Assembly (NCBI RefSeq): GCF_900116535.1
Contig: NZ_FPAU01000002.1
Coordinates: 639,584-703,583 of the forward strand
Source of the DNA: Kosakonia arachidis
GTDB lineage: Bacteria; Pseudomonadota; Gammaproteobacteria; Enterobacterales; Enterobacteriaceae
Reading direction: 5' to 3'
DNA: 64,000 nt
Positions 1 through 9,893 of this stretch are shown piece after piece. A program made the translations under genes and the position numbers. Each line of letters begins with the position of its first letter. The first letter of the stretch is position 1. Below the pieces are notes generated by a model, which was not told where the DNA came from, made no database searches, and saw only the letters and a list, made by a program, of their open reading frames with translations.

Positions 1-253
1 TACGTACGGTAAAAAGACGTGAACGGCTCATTGCTGGCACGTTCTCGCCATCAAACAATATCTCACCTTTGTCTGGCGGGATCTGGCCGCCAATCAGGCG
101 CAGCAGCGTTGTTTTGCCGATCCCCGATGGCCCCATGATCGCGGTGATCTTACCGCGCGGTACCTCCAGTGAAATATTGTCGAAGATTGATCGATTACCG
201 CGGGAAAAACTGACGCCACGAACATCGACCAAATTCGCCACAGTCTGGCTCAT
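1..253 (-). CDS. mlaF: MlaF, ATP-binding subunit of the Mla phospholipid transporter (5' part only)
   Basis: Only the first 84 codons lie in the window; the gene runs off the left edge. MlaF is the cytoplasmic ATPase of the MlaFEDB inner-membrane complex, which moves phospholipids between the inner and outer membranes to keep outer-membrane lipid asymmetry. The visible part holds the start of an ABC domain with a Walker A motif GPSGIGKTT at residues 41-49. The start ATG is at 251-253 and reads MSQTVANLVD, as in the E. coli protein. It is divergent from yrbG, the arrangement known in E. coli. Later ABC motifs cannot be checked here. Confidence 0.95.
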   Translation of the reverse strand, partial: MSQTVANLVDVRGVSFSRGNRSIFDNISLEVPRGKITAIMGPSGIGKTTLLRLIGGQIPPDKGEILFDGENVPAMSRSRLFTVR

Positions 254-482
254 TTTCTTTTCCTTTCGACCTTATCGGATATAAGCATGACGCCTGCTAA
301 CATCTAAAACCCAATATTTTTACAGAATATTACCTGCAGCGGTTAGCGAAAGCTGGCATTTGTTTTACTTTTGAGCCGCATAAAGTCAAAATTAGGAATC
401 ATTACGCTATGCGTAACGTTCGGTTTCGCACGACATGGCGGCCTGCAAACCGGCAGAATTATACCTTAAGAAAGGACGTTAG
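254..482. promoter_or_regulatory. Divergent mlaF / yrbG intergenic region
   Basis: This 229-base gap separates divergent mlaF and yrbG and must carry promoters for both operons. An AAAGGA-like ribosome site lies just before yrbG (around 471-476). I could not assign promoter hexamers with confidence, and I see no repeat or RNA gene. Confidence 0.5.
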
Positions 483-1457
483 ATGCTTTTAGCCACGGCG
501 CTATTGATAATTGGTTTACTCCTGGTGGTCTACAGCGCCGATCGTCTGGTGTTCGCAGCTTCGATTCTTTGCCGGGCATTAGGCGTACCACCTTTAATCA
601 TCGGGATGACCGTTGTCAGTATTGGAACGTCTTTACCAGAAATTATCACTTCGGTTGCAGCCTCCTTTCATGGCCAGCTTGATTTGGCTATCGGTACCGC
701 CATCGGCTCTAACATTACCAATATCTTATTGATTCTCGGCGTTGCGGCGCTACTGCACCCTTTTACCGTGCATTCCGATATTCTGCGTCGTGAATTACCG
801 CTAACCTTGTTATCCAGCCTGCTGGCTGGCGCTGTGCTTTATGATGGGCAGCTAACGCGCGTAGATGGCATTATTTTATTGTTATTAGCCGTGCTATGGC
901 TGGTTTTCATTGTTAAAATTGCCCGCCACGCCGAGCATCAGGGCAATGATAGTCTGACACGCGAGCAACTGGCTGAATTGCCACGCGATGGCACACTCTC
1001 TGTAGCCTGCCTGTGGCTGGGCATTGCGCTGATTATTATGCCGATGGCAACGCGCATGGTGGTGGATAACGCCACCGTAGTAGCGAACTATTTCGCGATC
1101 AGCGAACTCACCATTGGCCTGACGGTTATTGCCATCGGCACCGGGCTTCCAGAACTGGCAACAGCCATTGCGGGAGCACGCAAGGGGGAAGACGACATTG
1201 CGATAGGCAATATCATTGGATCCAATATTTTTAATATTGCTATCGTGCTTGGCTTGCCCGCACTGATTGCTCCGGGCGCGTTTAACCCGATGGCTTTTAC
1301 GCGTGATTATGGTGTGATGCTACTGGTTAGCGCCATTTTTGCCCTTACCTGCTGGAAACGTAAGCAGATTAGTAAGGACGTGGGCGCGCTGCTGTTTAGC
1401 GGGTTTATCGTATGGCTGGCGATGCTGTACTGGCTGTCGCCGCTTTTGACTGGATAA
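483..1457 (+). CDS. yrbG: YrbG, inner-membrane calcium/sodium:proton antiporter family protein
   Basis: A 324-residue polytopic membrane protein of the Ca2+/cation antiporter (CaCA) family, one residue shorter than I recall for E. coli YrbG. The two halves are homologous, as is typical of the family. The first carries GTSLPE (48-53) and GSNITN (75-80); the second carries GTGLPE (219-224) and GSNIFN (246-251). These are the alpha-repeat motifs that line the ion path. A charged cytoplasmic loop lies near residues 145-170. The gene heads the kds-lpt cluster, with 13 bases to kdsD. The ion actually exchanged and its physiological role are not established by the sequence. Confidence 0.92.
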   Translation: MLLATALLIIGLLLVVYSADRLVFAASILCRALGVPPLIIGMTVVSIGTSLPEIITSVAASFHGQLDLAIGTAIGSNITNILLILGVAALLHPFTVHSDILRRELPLTLLSSLLAGAVLYDGQLTRVDGIILLLLAVLWLVFIVKIARHAEHQGNDSLTREQLAELPRDGTLSVACLWLGIALIIMPMATRMVVDNATVVANYFAISELTIGLTVIAIGTGLPELATAIAGARKGEDDIAIGNIIGSNIFNIAIVLGLPALIAPGAFNPMAFTRDYGVMLLVSAIFALTCWKRKQISKDVGALLFSGFIVWLAMLYWLSPLLTG

Positions 1458-1470
1458 TCGGATACGCATT

Positions 1471-2457
1471 ATGTCGCAAATAGATTTGCAGCCGGGTTTT
1501 GACTTTCAACAAGCAGGCAAAGACGTTCTTGAGATTGAACGTGAAGGCCTCGCACAGCTTGATCAATACATCAACCATGACTTCGCTCAGGCGTGCGAGA
1601 AAATGTTCTATTGCGTCGGCAAAGTGGTAGTGATGGGGATGGGTAAATCCGGCCATATCGGCAGAAAAATGGCGGCGACATTCGCCAGTACAGGCACCCC
1701 TTCCTTTTTTGTCCATCCCGGTGAAGCGGCCCACGGCGATCTGGGTATGGTCAGCCCGCAGGATGTGGTGATCGCCCTGTCAAACTCTGGCGAATCAAAC
1801 GAAATACTGGCGCTAATTCCGGTACTGAAACGGCTAAAAGTTTCGCTGATCTGTATGACCAGCCGCCCGGAAAGCAGTATGGCGCGCGCAGCGGATATTC
1901 ATCTCTGCGTGAAGGTGCCTAAAGAAGCCTGCCCACTGGGTCTGGCGCCGACTTCGAGCACCACTGCCGCGCTGGTAATGGGCGATGCGCTGGCAGTTGC
2001 GCTGTTGAAAGCTCGCGGGTTTACCGCAGAGGATTTTGCCCTTTCTCACCCTGGCGGCGCGCTGGGGCGCAAGCTGTTGTTGCGTGTAAACGATATTATG
2101 CATATCGGCGATGAGATCCCCCATGTCAGCAAGGCTGCCAGTTTGCGCGACGCGCTACTGGAGATCACACGCAAAAATTTAGGTATGACGGTGATTTGCG
2201 ACGATCTGATGAAGATCGAAGGTATATTTACCGACGGCGATTTACGTCGCGTTTTTGATATGGGCGGAGATGTACGCAACATGGGTATTGCCGATGTGAT
2301 GACGCCGGGCGGCATTCGCGTCCGGCCTAATACGCTGGCAGTCGATGCGCTGAACCTGATGCAGTCCCGCCACATTACCTCGGTTATGGTTGCCGATGGC
2401 GACCAGTTACTGGGTGTGTTACATATGCATGATTTGCTACGCGCTGGCGTAGTGTAA
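1471..2457 (+). CDS. kdsD: Arabinose 5-phosphate isomerase KdsD
   Basis: Converts D-ribulose 5-phosphate to D-arabinose 5-phosphate, the first step to KDO, the inner-core sugar of lipopolysaccharide. The 328-residue protein has an N-terminal SIS sugar-isomerase domain followed by two CBS domains (roughly 205-328). Residues reported as catalytic in the E. coli enzyme are present: K59 in GMGKSGH, E111 in NSGESNE, E152 and H193 in LSHPGG. It lies between yrbG and kdsC, with 14 bases to kdsC. This co-localises two KDO biosynthesis enzymes with the Lpt export genes. Confidence 0.97.
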   Translation: MSQIDLQPGFDFQQAGKDVLEIEREGLAQLDQYINHDFAQACEKMFYCVGKVVVMGMGKSGHIGRKMAATFASTGTPSFFVHPGEAAHGDLGMVSPQDVVIALSNSGESNEILALIPVLKRLKVSLICMTSRPESSMARAADIHLCVKVPKEACPLGLAPTSSTTAALVMGDALAVALLKARGFTAEDFALSHPGGALGRKLLLRVNDIMHIGDEIPHVSKAASLRDALLEITRKNLGMTVICDDLMKIEGIFTDGDLRRVFDMGGDVRNMGIADVMTPGGIRVRPNTLAVDALNLMQSRHITSVMVADGDQLLGVLHMHDLLRAGVV

Positions 2458-2471
2458 AGAAGGACATCAGA

Positions 2472-3038
2472 ATGAGTAATGCTGGCGCGTCGCTTCCAAC
2501 CTGTTATGGGCCGGTTAGCGCGCAAGTCATGAGCAAAGCGGAAAAAATTCGCCTGCTGATCCTTGATGTGGACGGCGTGCTATCCGATGGCCTCATCTAT
2601 ATGGGCAATAATGGAGAAGAGCTAAAAGCGTTTAACGTTCGCGATGGCTATGGGATCCGCTGTGCGCTAACTTCCGGCATTGAGATCGCCATTATTACCG
2701 GTCGAAAAGCTAAGCTGGTAGAAGATCGTTGTGAAACTCTGAAGATTAAGCACCTGTATCAGGGACAGTCGGATAAACTACTGGCCTACCGCGAATTACT
2801 GACCCGGCTGGCGCTAACGCCGGAGCAGGTTGCATATGTGGGTGACGATTTAATTGATTGGCCAGTGATGGCCGAAATTGGTCTAAGCATTGCTGTCGCC
2901 GATGCCCATCCTTTGCTGCTTCCGCGTGCCGATTATGTCACGCATATCAATGGAGGTCGCGGCGCAGTCCGTGAAGTGTGTGATTTGTTGCTGCTGGCGC
3001 AAGGCAAGCAGGATGAGGCCAAAGGGCAATCAATATGA
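2472..3038 (+). CDS. kdsC: KDO 8-phosphate phosphatase KdsC
   Basis: A 188-residue HAD-superfamily phosphatase (C0 type, no cap domain) that removes phosphate from KDO 8-phosphate to give free KDO. The nucleophile motif DVDGVLSDG is at 32-40, with D32 and D34 as the catalytic pair; the motif GDDLIDWP for Mg2+ binding lies further on. The length equals that of E. coli KdsC. Its stop overlaps the lptC start by four bases (ATGA), so the two are probably translationally coupled. Confidence 0.97.
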   Translation: MSNAGASLPTCYGPVSAQVMSKAEKIRLLILDVDGVLSDGLIYMGNNGEELKAFNVRDGYGIRCALTSGIEIAIITGRKAKLVEDRCETLKIKHLYQGQSDKLLAYRELLTRLALTPEQVAYVGDDLIDWPVMAEIGLSIAVADAHPLLLPRADYVTHINGGRGAVREVCDLLLLAQGKQDEAKGQSI

Positions 3039-3610
3039 GTAAAACCAGACGTTGGGTCATCATTCTACTGGCGCTGGTCGCTTTGGTACTGATCGGTATT
3101 AATCTGGCCTCTCAGGATGAACCTGGACAAACCACAACTGACGACAAAGCGCCCACTTACACCAGCAAACATACCGACACGGTGGTTTATACCCCTGAAG
3201 GTGCGCTCAACTACCACTTGATCGCGCAAAATGTCGAATACTACTCCGTCGATGGCGTGAGTTGGTATACGCAACCAGTGCTGACAACGTTTGATCAGAA
3301 CAAAATACCGACCTGGTCGATTAAGTCAGATAAAGCGAAATTAACAAGCGACAGAATGCTTTACCTTTATGGACATGTTGAGGTCAACGCATTGACAGCA
3401 GATACGCAGCTACGAAAAATCACCACAGATAACGCCCAGATCAATCTGATAACACAGGATGTTACTTCCGATGATCAGGTAACATTGTACGGAACAACAT
3501 TTAATTCCACCGGCCTGAAAATGCGCGGCAACTTACGCAGCAAAAACGCCGAGCTGATTGAAAAGGTTAGAAGCTCCTATGAAATTCAAAACAAACAAAC
3601 TCAGCCTTAA
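3035..3610 (+). CDS. lptC: LptC, LPS export protein
   Basis: A bitopic inner-membrane protein of the LptBFGC complex that passes lipopolysaccharide from the membrane extractor to the periplasmic bridge LptA. The 191 residues start with one membrane anchor (about residues 7-25, VIILLALVALVLIGINLA). A periplasmic beta-jellyroll domain of the Lpt family follows. The start overlaps kdsC by four bases, and the 3' end overlaps lptA by 32 bases in another frame. This tight overlap is conserved in enterobacteria. Confidence 0.96.
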   Translation: MSKTRRWVIILLALVALVLIGINLASQDEPGQTTTDDKAPTYTSKHTDTVVYTPEGALNYHLIAQNVEYYSVDGVSWYTQPVLTTFDQNKIPTWSIKSDKAKLTSDRMLYLYGHVEVNALTADTQLRKITTDNAQINLITQDVTSDDQVTLYGTTFNSTGLKMRGNLRSKNAELIEKVRSSYEIQNKQTQP

Positions 3611-4133
3611 CCTGGTTCTCGCCAGTGCGCTTTTTGCCGCTGCGCTTCCGGTTTTTGCCGTGACCGGTGATACCGAACAGCCGATCCATATCGACTCCGA
3701 TCAGCAGTCGCTGGATATGCTGGGCAATATTGTCACCTTCACCGGTAATGTCGTGGTAACGCAGGGAACCATTAAAATCAACGCCGATAAAGTGGTAGTA
3801 ACGCGCCCGGGCGGCCAGCAAGGCAAAGAGATCATTGATGGTTATGGCAACCCTGCCACGTTTTATCAGATGCAGGACAGCGGCAAACCGGTGAAAGGCC
3901 ACGCTTCACAGATACACTATGAACTGGAAAAAGATTTTGTCGTGCTGACCGGTAAAGCCTATCTCGAGCAATTGGACAGCAACATTACTGGCGACAAAAT
4001 CACCTACTTGGTGAAAGAGCAGAAAATGCAGGCGTTCAGCGACAAAGGTAAACGCGTCACCACAGTACTGGTGCCGTCGCAGTTGCAGGACAAGGGCAAC
4101 ACCCAAACCCCGGCTCCTAAGAAGAGTAACTAA
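3579..4133 (+). CDS. lptA: LptA, periplasmic LPS-binding bridge protein
   Basis: A 184-residue periplasmic protein that oligomerises head to tail to carry lipopolysaccharide from LptC to LptD. I chose the ATG at 3579, not the upstream in-frame ATG at 3558. It gives a standard signal peptide (MKFKTNKLSLNLVLASALFA, cleavage near VFA) and the family length. The mature part has the OstA-like beta-jellyroll sequence (QPIHIDSDQQSLDML). Six bases separate it from lptB. Confidence 0.96.
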   Translation: MKFKTNKLSLNLVLASALFAAALPVFAVTGDTEQPIHIDSDQQSLDMLGNIVTFTGNVVVTQGTIKINADKVVVTRPGGQQGKEIIDGYGNPATFYQMQDSGKPVKGHASQIHYELEKDFVVLTGKAYLEQLDSNITGDKITYLVKEQKMQAFSDKGKRVTTVLVPSQLQDKGNTQTPAPKKSN

Positions 4134-4139
4134 TTCGTT

Positions 4140-4865
4140 ATGGCAACATTAACTGCAAAGAATCTCGCGAAAGCCTATAAGGGCCGCCGCGTGGTTGAAG
4201 ACGTCAGCCTGACCGTTAACTCTGGCGAAATTGTCGGGCTGCTTGGCCCTAACGGTGCAGGGAAAACGACTACATTTTATATGGTAGTCGGGATTGTTCC
4301 GCGTGACGCGGGCGATATCATTATTGATGACGACAATATCAGCTTGCTGCCACTGCATGCGCGCGCACGTCGCGGCATTGGTTATTTACCGCAGGAAGCG
4401 TCTATTTTTCGTCGTCTGAGCGTGTATGACAATCTGATGGCGGTGCTTCAGATCCGTGACGATTTGACTTCCGAACAGCGCGACGATCGCGCTAACGAAT
4501 TGATGGAAGAGTTCCATATTGAACATCTGCGCGACAATATGGGACAGTCCCTTTCGGGCGGTGAACGTCGCCGCGTTGAAATTGCACGCGCACTCGCAGC
4601 CAATCCTAAATTTATCTTGCTGGATGAACCCTTCGCGGGTGTCGACCCTATCTCAGTTATCGACATCAAACGCATCATTGAACACTTACGGGACAGCGGG
4701 TTAGGCGTGTTAATTACTGACCACAATGTTCGCGAAACGCTGGCGGTGTGTGAACGTGCATATATCGTCAGTCAGGGGCATTTAATTGCTCATGGTACAC
4801 CGCAGCAAATCCTTGAAGACGAACACGTTAAGCGCGTATATCTTGGGGAAGACTTCAGACTCTGA
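4140..4865 (+). CDS. lptB: LptB, ATPase of the LPS exporter
   Basis: A 241-residue cytoplasmic ABC ATPase that powers LptFG extraction of lipopolysaccharide from the inner membrane. Walker A is GPNGAGKTT (36-44), the ABC signature LSGGE is at 138-142, and Walker B FILLDE is at 158-163. The switch histidine lies in ITDHNV. It closes the kds-lpt cluster and is followed at 48 bases by rpoN. Confidence 0.97.
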   Translation: MATLTAKNLAKAYKGRRVVEDVSLTVNSGEIVGLLGPNGAGKTTTFYMVVGIVPRDAGDIIIDDDNISLLPLHARARRGIGYLPQEASIFRRLSVYDNLMAVLQIRDDLTSEQRDDRANELMEEFHIEHLRDNMGQSLSGGERRRVEIARALAANPKFILLDEPFAGVDPISVIDIKRIIEHLRDSGLGVLITDHNVRETLAVCERAYIVSQGHLIAHGTPQQILEDEHVKRVYLGEDFRL

Positions 4866-4913
4866 TAGGGTAGAGTTTATTGATGTATTTTGTCGGAGAG
4901 TGCTGCTCTGAAT

Positions 4914-6347
4914 ATGAAGCAAGGTTTGCAATTAAGGCTTAGCCAACAGCTAGCTATGACGCCGCAACTGCAACAGGCTATCCGTCTGTTGCAGCTGTCC
5001 ACGTTAGAACTTCAGCAGGAACTTCAGCAAGCGCTGGAGAGTAATCCATTGCTGGAACAAGCCGATCTTCATGAAGAAGTGGATAGCCAACAAACTCAGG
5101 AAAATGAAGGCCTGGATACTGTAGACGCGCTCGAACAGAAAGAGATGCCTGAAGAGTTGCCGCTTGACACCAGTTGGGATGAGATTTATACCGCCGGAAC
5201 ACCTTCCGGTAGCAGCCATGATTATATCGATGATGAACTGCCGATTTATCAGGGTGAAACAACACAGTCCCTTCAGGATTACCTGATGTGGCAAGTGGAG
5301 TTAACGCCTTTTTCCGATACCGATCGCGCCATCGCAACCTCTATTGTCGATGCTGTCGATGAGACCGGGTACCTTACCGTAACGCTTGAAGATGTACTGG
5401 AAAGCATGGGCGATGAAGAAGTCGGTCTTGATGAAGTTGAAGCGGTATTAAAGCGCGTTCAACGTTTCGATCCGGTTGGCGTCGCTGCGCGCGATCTACG
5501 TGACTGCCTGTTGATCCAACTTTCCCAGTTCGCAAGAGATACGCCCTGGTGCGAAGAGGCTCGCCTGATCATCAGCGATCACCTCGATCTGCTCGCCAAC
5601 CACGACTTCCGTACGCTTATGCGCGTCACGCGTCTTAAAGAAGATGTGCTGAAAGAAGCAGTCAATCTGATCCAGTCGCTGGATCCGCGCCCGGGTCAGT
5701 CGATCCAAACCGGCGAACCAGAATATGTCATCCCGGACGTGCTAGTGCGTAAGCATAACGGGCGCTGGATGGTTGAACTGAACTCCGACAGCATTCCGCG
5801 TCTGCAAATCAACCAGCACTACGCTTCAATGGGCGCTGGTGCTCGCAATGACGCCGACACCCAATTTATCCGCAGTAATTTGCAGGAAGCGAAGTGGCTG
5901 ATCAAAAGCCTTGAAAGTCGTAACGACACGCTATTGCGTGTCAGCCGCTGCATCGTCGAGCAGCAGCAGGCATTCTTTGAACAAGGTGAAGAGTTTATGA
6001 AACCGATGGTGCTGGCGGATATCGCCCAGGCCGTCGAAATGCACGAATCCACGATTTCCCGTGTGACAACTCAGAAGTACCTGCACAGTCCTCGCGGCAT
6101 TTTTGAACTGAAGTATTTCTTCTCCAGCCATGTGAATACGGAAGGCGGCGGCGAAGCCTCGTCAACGGCCATTCGAGCGCTGGTTAAGAAATTAATCGCC
6201 GCAGAAAACCCTGCAAAACCACTGAGCGACAGTAAGCTGACGACGCTACTTTCCGAGCAAGGAATTATGGTGGCACGGCGTACCGTTGCGAAGTATCGAG
6301 AGTCTTTATCCATTCCGCCGTCTAACCAGCGTAAACAGTTGGTGTGA
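4914..6347 (+). CDS. rpoN: RNA polymerase sigma-54 factor RpoN
   Basis: Sigma54 directs RNA polymerase to promoters with -24/-12 elements, used for nitrogen assimilation among other systems, and needs an ATP-dependent activator such as NtrC. A frame opens at a TTG (4890), but the ATG at 4914 gives [20 protein letters not shown]. That is the conserved Gln/Leu-rich activator-interacting region, and the length becomes 477, as in E. coli. The diagnostic RpoN box ARRTVAKYR is at 454-462, preceded by the helix-turn-helix. A matching sigma54 promoter is present in this window before yhdW. Confidence 0.97.
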   Translation: MKQGLQLRLSQQLAMTPQLQQAIRLLQLSTLELQQELQQALESNPLLEQADLHEEVDSQQTQENEGLDTVDALEQKEMPEELPLDTSWDEIYTAGTPSGSSHDYIDDELPIYQGETTQSLQDYLMWQVELTPFSDTDRAIATSIVDAVDETGYLTVTLEDVLESMGDEEVGLDEVEAVLKRVQRFDPVGVAARDLRDCLLIQLSQFARDTPWCEEARLIISDHLDLLANHDFRTLMRVTRLKEDVLKEAVNLIQSLDPRPGQSIQTGEPEYVIPDVLVRKHNGRWMVELNSDSIPRLQINQHYASMGAGARNDADTQFIRSNLQEAKWLIKSLESRNDTLLRVSRCIVEQQQAFFEQGEEFMKPMVLADIAQAVEMHESTISRVTTQKYLHSPRGIFELKYFFSSHVNTEGGGEASSTAIRALVKKLIAAENPAKPLSDSKLTTLLSEQGIMVARRTVAKYRESLSIPPSNQRKQLV

Positions 6348-6369
6348 CCCAACCGATAAGGAAGACACT

Positions 6370-6657
6370 ATGCAGCTTAACATCACAGGACAAAACGTCG
6401 AGATCACTGATGCCTTACGTGAATTTGTTAACAGCAAATTTGCCAAGCTTGAGCAGTATTTCGAAAGGATTAATCAGGTCTATATTGTGTTGAAAGTGGA
6501 GAAAGTGATCCATACCTCGGATGCAACCCTGCATGTAAATGGAGGCGAGTTGCATGCCAGCGCGGAAGGACAGGATATGTACGCTGCCATCGACAGTTTA
6601 ATTGATAAACTGTCGCGGCAGCTCACGAAACATAAAGATAAACTAAAACAACACTAA
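6370..6657 (+). CDS. hpf: Ribosome hibernation promoting factor Hpf
   Basis: The 95-residue short-type HPF (S30AE/YfiA family) binds the 30S decoding region in stationary phase and promotes formation of inactive 100S ribosome dimers. I chose the ATG at 6370, preceded by AAGGAAG. The longer upstream frame overlaps rpoN and adds non-homologous residues. The fold motif MQLNITGQNVEITDALREFV and the basic C-terminus (SRQLTKHKDKLKQH) match the family. It lies 22 bases after rpoN. Confidence 0.96.
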   Translation: MQLNITGQNVEITDALREFVNSKFAKLEQYFERINQVYIVLKVEKVIHTSDATLHVNGGELHASAEGQDMYAAIDSLIDKLSRQLTKHKDKLKQH

Positions 6658-6669
6658 TTGTCCGGGCGT

Positions 6670-6710
6670 TCGAGTGGTGCGTTGCACTCTACCGCAACCC
6701 GGTAGGGTGT
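6670..6710 (+). other. Two small inverted repeats before ptsN
   Basis: The 81-base hpf-ptsN gap holds GAGTG (6672-6676) pairing with CACTC (6685-6689), and directly after it TACCG (6690-6694) pairing with CGGTA (6700-6704). Together they could form tandem stem-loops in the transcript. No T-run follows, so termination is not implied; an RNA-processing or stabilising role is only a guess. Confidence 0.35.
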
Positions 6711-6738
6711 TTAGCTCTGACGGCGCTTAGGTGAAATT

Positions 6739-7230
6739 ATGATGAATAACGATTCCGCTCTTCAACTGAGCAATGTCCTTAACCAGGAATGTACACGTAG
6801 CGGCGTTCACTGCCAGAGCAAGAAACGTGCTCTGGAAATTATCAGTGAACTGGCGGCAAAACAGCTCGGCCTGCCGCCACAGGTCGTTTTCGAAGCCATC
6901 CTTACGCGTGAGAAGATGGGCAGTACCGGTATTGGTAACGGTATTGCCATCCCCCACGGTAAGCTCGAAGAGGACACGCTGCGCGCCGTCGGCGTTTTTG
7001 TACAGCTCGAAACGCCCATTGCTTTCGACGCTATCGATAATCAACCCGTCGATCTTCTCTTTGCACTGCTGGTACCAGCGGATCAAACCAAAACGCATCT
7101 GCATACGCTCTCGCTGGTAGCCAAACGGCTGGCGGATAAAACCATTTGCCGTCGCCTGCGCAGTGCGCAAAACGATGAAGAGCTGTATCAGATAATCACG
7201 CAGACAGAAGGCGAAAGCGACGATGCGTAA
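6739..7230 (+). CDS. ptsN: PtsN, EIIA of the nitrogen phosphotransferase system
   Basis: The regulatory EIIA(Ntr) protein receives phosphate from Npr and controls potassium uptake and other processes; it transports no sugar. The 163-residue protein is a PTS EIIA type-2 domain with the phosphorylated histidine H73 in IAIPHGK. There are two adjacent ATG codons at 6739 and 6742; the first gives the usual length. It sits with rpoN, hpf, rapZ and npr as in E. coli. Confidence 0.96.
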   Translation: MMNNDSALQLSNVLNQECTRSGVHCQSKKRALEIISELAAKQLGLPPQVVFEAILTREKMGSTGIGNGIAIPHGKLEEDTLRAVGVFVQLETPIAFDAIDNQPVDLLFALLVPADQTKTHLHTLSLVAKRLADKTICRRLRSAQNDEELYQIITQTEGESDDA

Positions 7231-7272
7231 CGGGAAGAGCACCTTTATTGTCGTTGTAGGGAGAAACGGTTC

Positions 7273-8127
7273 ATGGTCCTGATGATCGTAAGTGGTCGTT
7301 CGGGTTCTGGCAAATCCGTGGCCCTGCGCGCCCTGGAAGACATGGGCTTCTATTGTGTCGATAATCTGCCAGTAGTGCTGCTCCCGCAACTAGCACAGAC
7401 GCTTGCCGAGCGTCAGACCTCTGCCGCCGTCAGTATTGATGTGCGTAACATGCCAGAATCACCGGAAATTTTTGAACAGGCGATGAGCAGCCTGCCTGAG
7501 GCATTCTCGCCGCAGTTGTTGTTCCTTGATGCTGACCGCAACACACTGATTCGGCGCTACAGTGATACGCGCCGCCTACATCCGCTCTCCAGCAAAAATT
7601 TATCGCTGGAAAGTGCTATTGATGAAGAGAGTAACCTGCTGGAGCCACTGCGTTCTCGCGCGGACCTGATTGTCGATACCTCCGAAATGTCGGTACATGA
7701 ACTTGCCGAAATGCTGCGTACTCGCCTGCTCGGCAAGCGCGAGCGCGAACTGACCATGGTCTTTGAGTCGTTCGGCTTTAAGCACGGCATTCCTATCGAT
7801 GCCGACTACGTCTTTGACGTTCGCTTTCTACCTAACCCGCACTGGGATCCGAAACTGCGCCCGATGACCGGTCTCGACAAACCTGTCGCGGCATTTCTTG
7901 ACCGGCATACCGAAGTGCACAATTTTATTTACCAGACCCGCAGTTACCTTGAACTGTGGTTACCGATGCTGGAAACCAACAACCGTAGCTATCTGACCGT
8001 CGCTATCGGTTGTACCGGCGGCAAGCATCGTTCTGTTTATGTCGCCGAGCAGTTGGCGGATTATTTCCGCTCACGCGGTAAAAACGTTCAGTCCCGTCAC
8101 CGTACGCTGGAAAAACGCAAAACATGA
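7273..8127 (+). CDS. rapZ: RapZ, RNase E adapter for GlmZ small RNA
   Basis: RapZ binds the small RNAs GlmY and GlmZ and hands GlmZ to RNase E. This adjusts glmS expression to glucosamine-6-phosphate. The 284 residues carry a Walker A motif GRSGSGKS (8-15), a kinase-like N-terminal domain and a conserved C-terminal domain ([10 protein letters not shown]). The basic tail near [13 protein letters not shown] is known to bind RNA. It overlaps npr by four bases. Confidence 0.96.
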   Translation: MVLMIVSGRSGSGKSVALRALEDMGFYCVDNLPVVLLPQLAQTLAERQTSAAVSIDVRNMPESPEIFEQAMSSLPEAFSPQLLFLDADRNTLIRRYSDTRRLHPLSSKNLSLESAIDEESNLLEPLRSRADLIVDTSEMSVHELAEMLRTRLLGKRERELTMVFESFGFKHGIPIDADYVFDVRFLPNPHWDPKLRPMTGLDKPVAAFLDRHTEVHNFIYQTRSYLELWLPMLETNNRSYLTVAIGCTGGKHRSVYVAEQLADYFRSRGKNVQSRHRTLEKRKT

Positions 8128-8396
8128 CCGTAAAACAAATCGTTGAGATCACCAATAAACTGGGCATGCATGCGCGCCCGGCGATGAAACTGTTTGAGCT
8201 GGTACAGGGATTTGACGCAGAAGTGTTACTGCGCAACGACGAAGGTACCGAAGCGGAAGCCAGCAGCGTGATTGCATTACTGATGCTGGATTCTGCCAAA
8301 GGGCGGCAAATTGAAGTCGAAGCCAGCGGCCCACAAGAAGAAGAAGCTCTGGCAGCTGTGATCGCCCTGTTTAACGCGGGCTTTGACGAAGACTGA
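8124..8396 (+). CDS. npr: Npr, HPr-like phosphocarrier of the nitrogen PTS
   Basis: A 90-residue HPr-family protein that passes phosphate from EI(Ntr) (PtsP) to PtsN. The active histidine is H16 in LGMHARPA, and the regulatory-serine region reads [10 protein letters not shown]. Its ATG overlaps the rapZ stop (ATGA). It ends one base before the convergent mtgA stop codon, so any terminator must lie inside coding sequence. Confidence 0.96.
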   Translation: MTVKQIVEITNKLGMHARPAMKLFELVQGFDAEVLLRNDEGTEAEASSVIALLMLDSAKGRQIEVEASGPQEEEALAAVIALFNAGFDED

Positions 8397-8397
8397 G

Positions 8398-9129
8398 TTA
8401 GTACAGCTTATTACTCTGCAAAAAGTCTTCCCCTCCGAGCTGGCGCATCTGGTGCAGGATCCACGCCTGACGGCTGCGCACATAGCCGGATGGCGCTGCA
8501 GCCTGAAAACGTATTGGGTTCGGCAATACTGCCGCTAGCAATGCCGCTTCCGGCATGGTTAACCGGCTGGCCGGTTTGTGGAAATAATGCTGAGCCGCCT
8601 CTTCCACGCCAAAGACGCCGTCACCAAACTCCGCAATATTAAGATACACCGTGAGGATACGCCGTTTTGTCCATACCACTTCCACCCCCAGCGTCAACCC
8701 GGCTTCAAGCCCTTTTCGCACCCAACTTTTGCCGTCCCATAACAGCAGGTTTTTCACCGTTTGTTGAGAGATAGTCGACGCGCCACGAATACGGTTCCCA
8801 TCGCGTTCATTATGTGAAAGTGCCTTCTGGATCGCGCTAAAGTCCAGCCCCCAGTGTTCGGGGAAACGCTGATCTTCTGCGGCTACAACAGCCAGCGCCA
8901 TCCACGGTGAAATCTCATCCATACTAACCCAGTCGGAATGGGCAACATAACCAAAGTTACCCGTCAGCCAGGCCCCAATTTGCCGCTCGACCATCACCGC
9001 AGAAAATGGCACCGGCAGAAAGCTGAACAGAACAATGCCGCCACCCCAGAAAATGACCAGTATCAGTAAAATCCGCAGCGCAATACGTTTCAGCATAGTT
9101 TTCAACTGGCCGCGAAAACCGTTCCTCAT
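8398..9129 (-). CDS. mtgA: Monofunctional peptidoglycan transglycosylase MtgA
   Basis: Polymerises lipid II into glycan strands without a transpeptidase domain. The 243-residue protein has one N-terminal membrane anchor (about 15-36) and then a GT51 domain. The catalytic glutamate is E85 in [12 protein letters not shown], and the next family motif RGASTISQQ follows. The start overlaps the elbB stop by four bases, so the two are probably co-transcribed from the elbB promoter. It converges on npr. Confidence 0.95.
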   Translation of the reverse strand: MRNGFRGQLKTMLKRIALRILLILVIFWGGGIVLFSFLPVPFSAVMVERQIGAWLTGNFGYVAHSDWVSMDEISPWMALAVVAAEDQRFPEHWGLDFSAIQKALSHNERDGNRIRGASTISQQTVKNLLLWDGKSWVRKGLEAGLTLGVEVVWTKRRILTVYLNIAEFGDGVFGVEEAAQHYFHKPASRLTMPEAALLAAVLPNPIRFQAAAPSGYVRSRQAWILHQMRQLGGEDFLQSNKLY

Positions 9130-9779
9130 CCTGCCAGTACCAGTACGCGTGCAACCAGCTTTTCGATCCCCGCCGCTGCCTGGGCAATATCTGCAGCAAG
9201 CATATACGCTGGCGTGGTTACCACTTTATTCTCTTCATCCACCACAATATCGTCCACCGGACACGGCACATGTTCCGCGCCCATCTCTTCCAGTACTTCA
9301 GCGATATCGACATCTGTACCGATAGTCAGACGCAACGGGAAATCAAAAATTTTCGGCAGCAACGCCGGAGCGATGCACATAAATCCCAGCGGTTTTCCCG
9401 CCTGATGCATCTCCAGCACGCATTGTTTAAGCGTATTATCGACAACGCACGCGCTGCCATGGCTGGCAAAATTACTCAAATTTTTGGCCGCGCCAAAACC
9501 ACCAGGAACAATCAGCGCATCCAGATCATTTACTGATAGTTGTGCCAACGGCCAGATATTTCCACGCGCAATTCGCGCGGCCTCGATCAGCATATTGCGG
9601 CTATCAGTCATAACATCACCCGTAAGGTGATTCACTACTTCGCTCTGCCATTTATCCGGCGCGAAACAAACTGCTTCAGCGCCTGAACGGGCGATCGCCA
9701 GTAACGTGATCACCGCTTCATGGATTTCTGCACCGTCATAGACACCCGCTCCGCTGAGAATCACGCCGACTTTTTTCAT
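9126..9779 (-). CDS. elbB: ElbB, DJ-1/PfpI-family glyoxalase-like protein
   Basis: A 217-residue member of the DJ-1/PfpI class I glutamine amidotransferase-like family; the E. coli protein has weak glyoxalase activity. The nucleophile-elbow cysteine is C135 in GFMCIAP. I chose the ATG at 9777-9779 because AAGGA lies eight bases upstream. The alternative ATG three codons earlier would have almost no spacing from that ribosome site. It lies in an operon with mtgA and is divergent from arcZ. Confidence 0.92.
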   Translation of the reverse strand: MKKVGVILSGAGVYDGAEIHEAVITLLAIARSGAEAVCFAPDKWQSEVVNHLTGDVMTDSRNMLIEAARIARGNIWPLAQLSVNDLDALIVPGGFGAAKNLSNFASHGSACVVDNTLKQCVLEMHQAGKPLGFMCIAPALLPKIFDFPLRLTIGTDVDIAEVLEEMGAEHVPCPVDDIVVDEENKVVTTPAYMLAADIAQAAAGIEKLVARVLVLAG

Positions 9780-9862
9780 TTTGCTCATCCTTTATGCAAC
9801 GTAATGTTGATAATTAAAAATTTTGATAAGGGAGCCTTGCTTCACACATTTCACTGATTGAT

Positions 9863-9891
9863 GTAACAAACCATTTAAGATTTGCTATCTT
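9863..9891 (+). promoter_or_regulatory. Candidate arcZ promoter
   Basis: GTAACA (9863-9868) and TATCTT (9886-9891) are spaced by 17 bases just before the expected ArcZ 5' end. In E. coli ArcA represses this promoter under anaerobiosis. I did not find a clear ArcA box by eye, so this is a placement by position more than by consensus strength. Confidence 0.45.
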
Positions 9892-9893
9892 GT

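Noticed and set aside
6727..7389. 220-codon minus-strand frame
   Set aside because: Antisense to ptsN and the start of rapZ, both certain genes.
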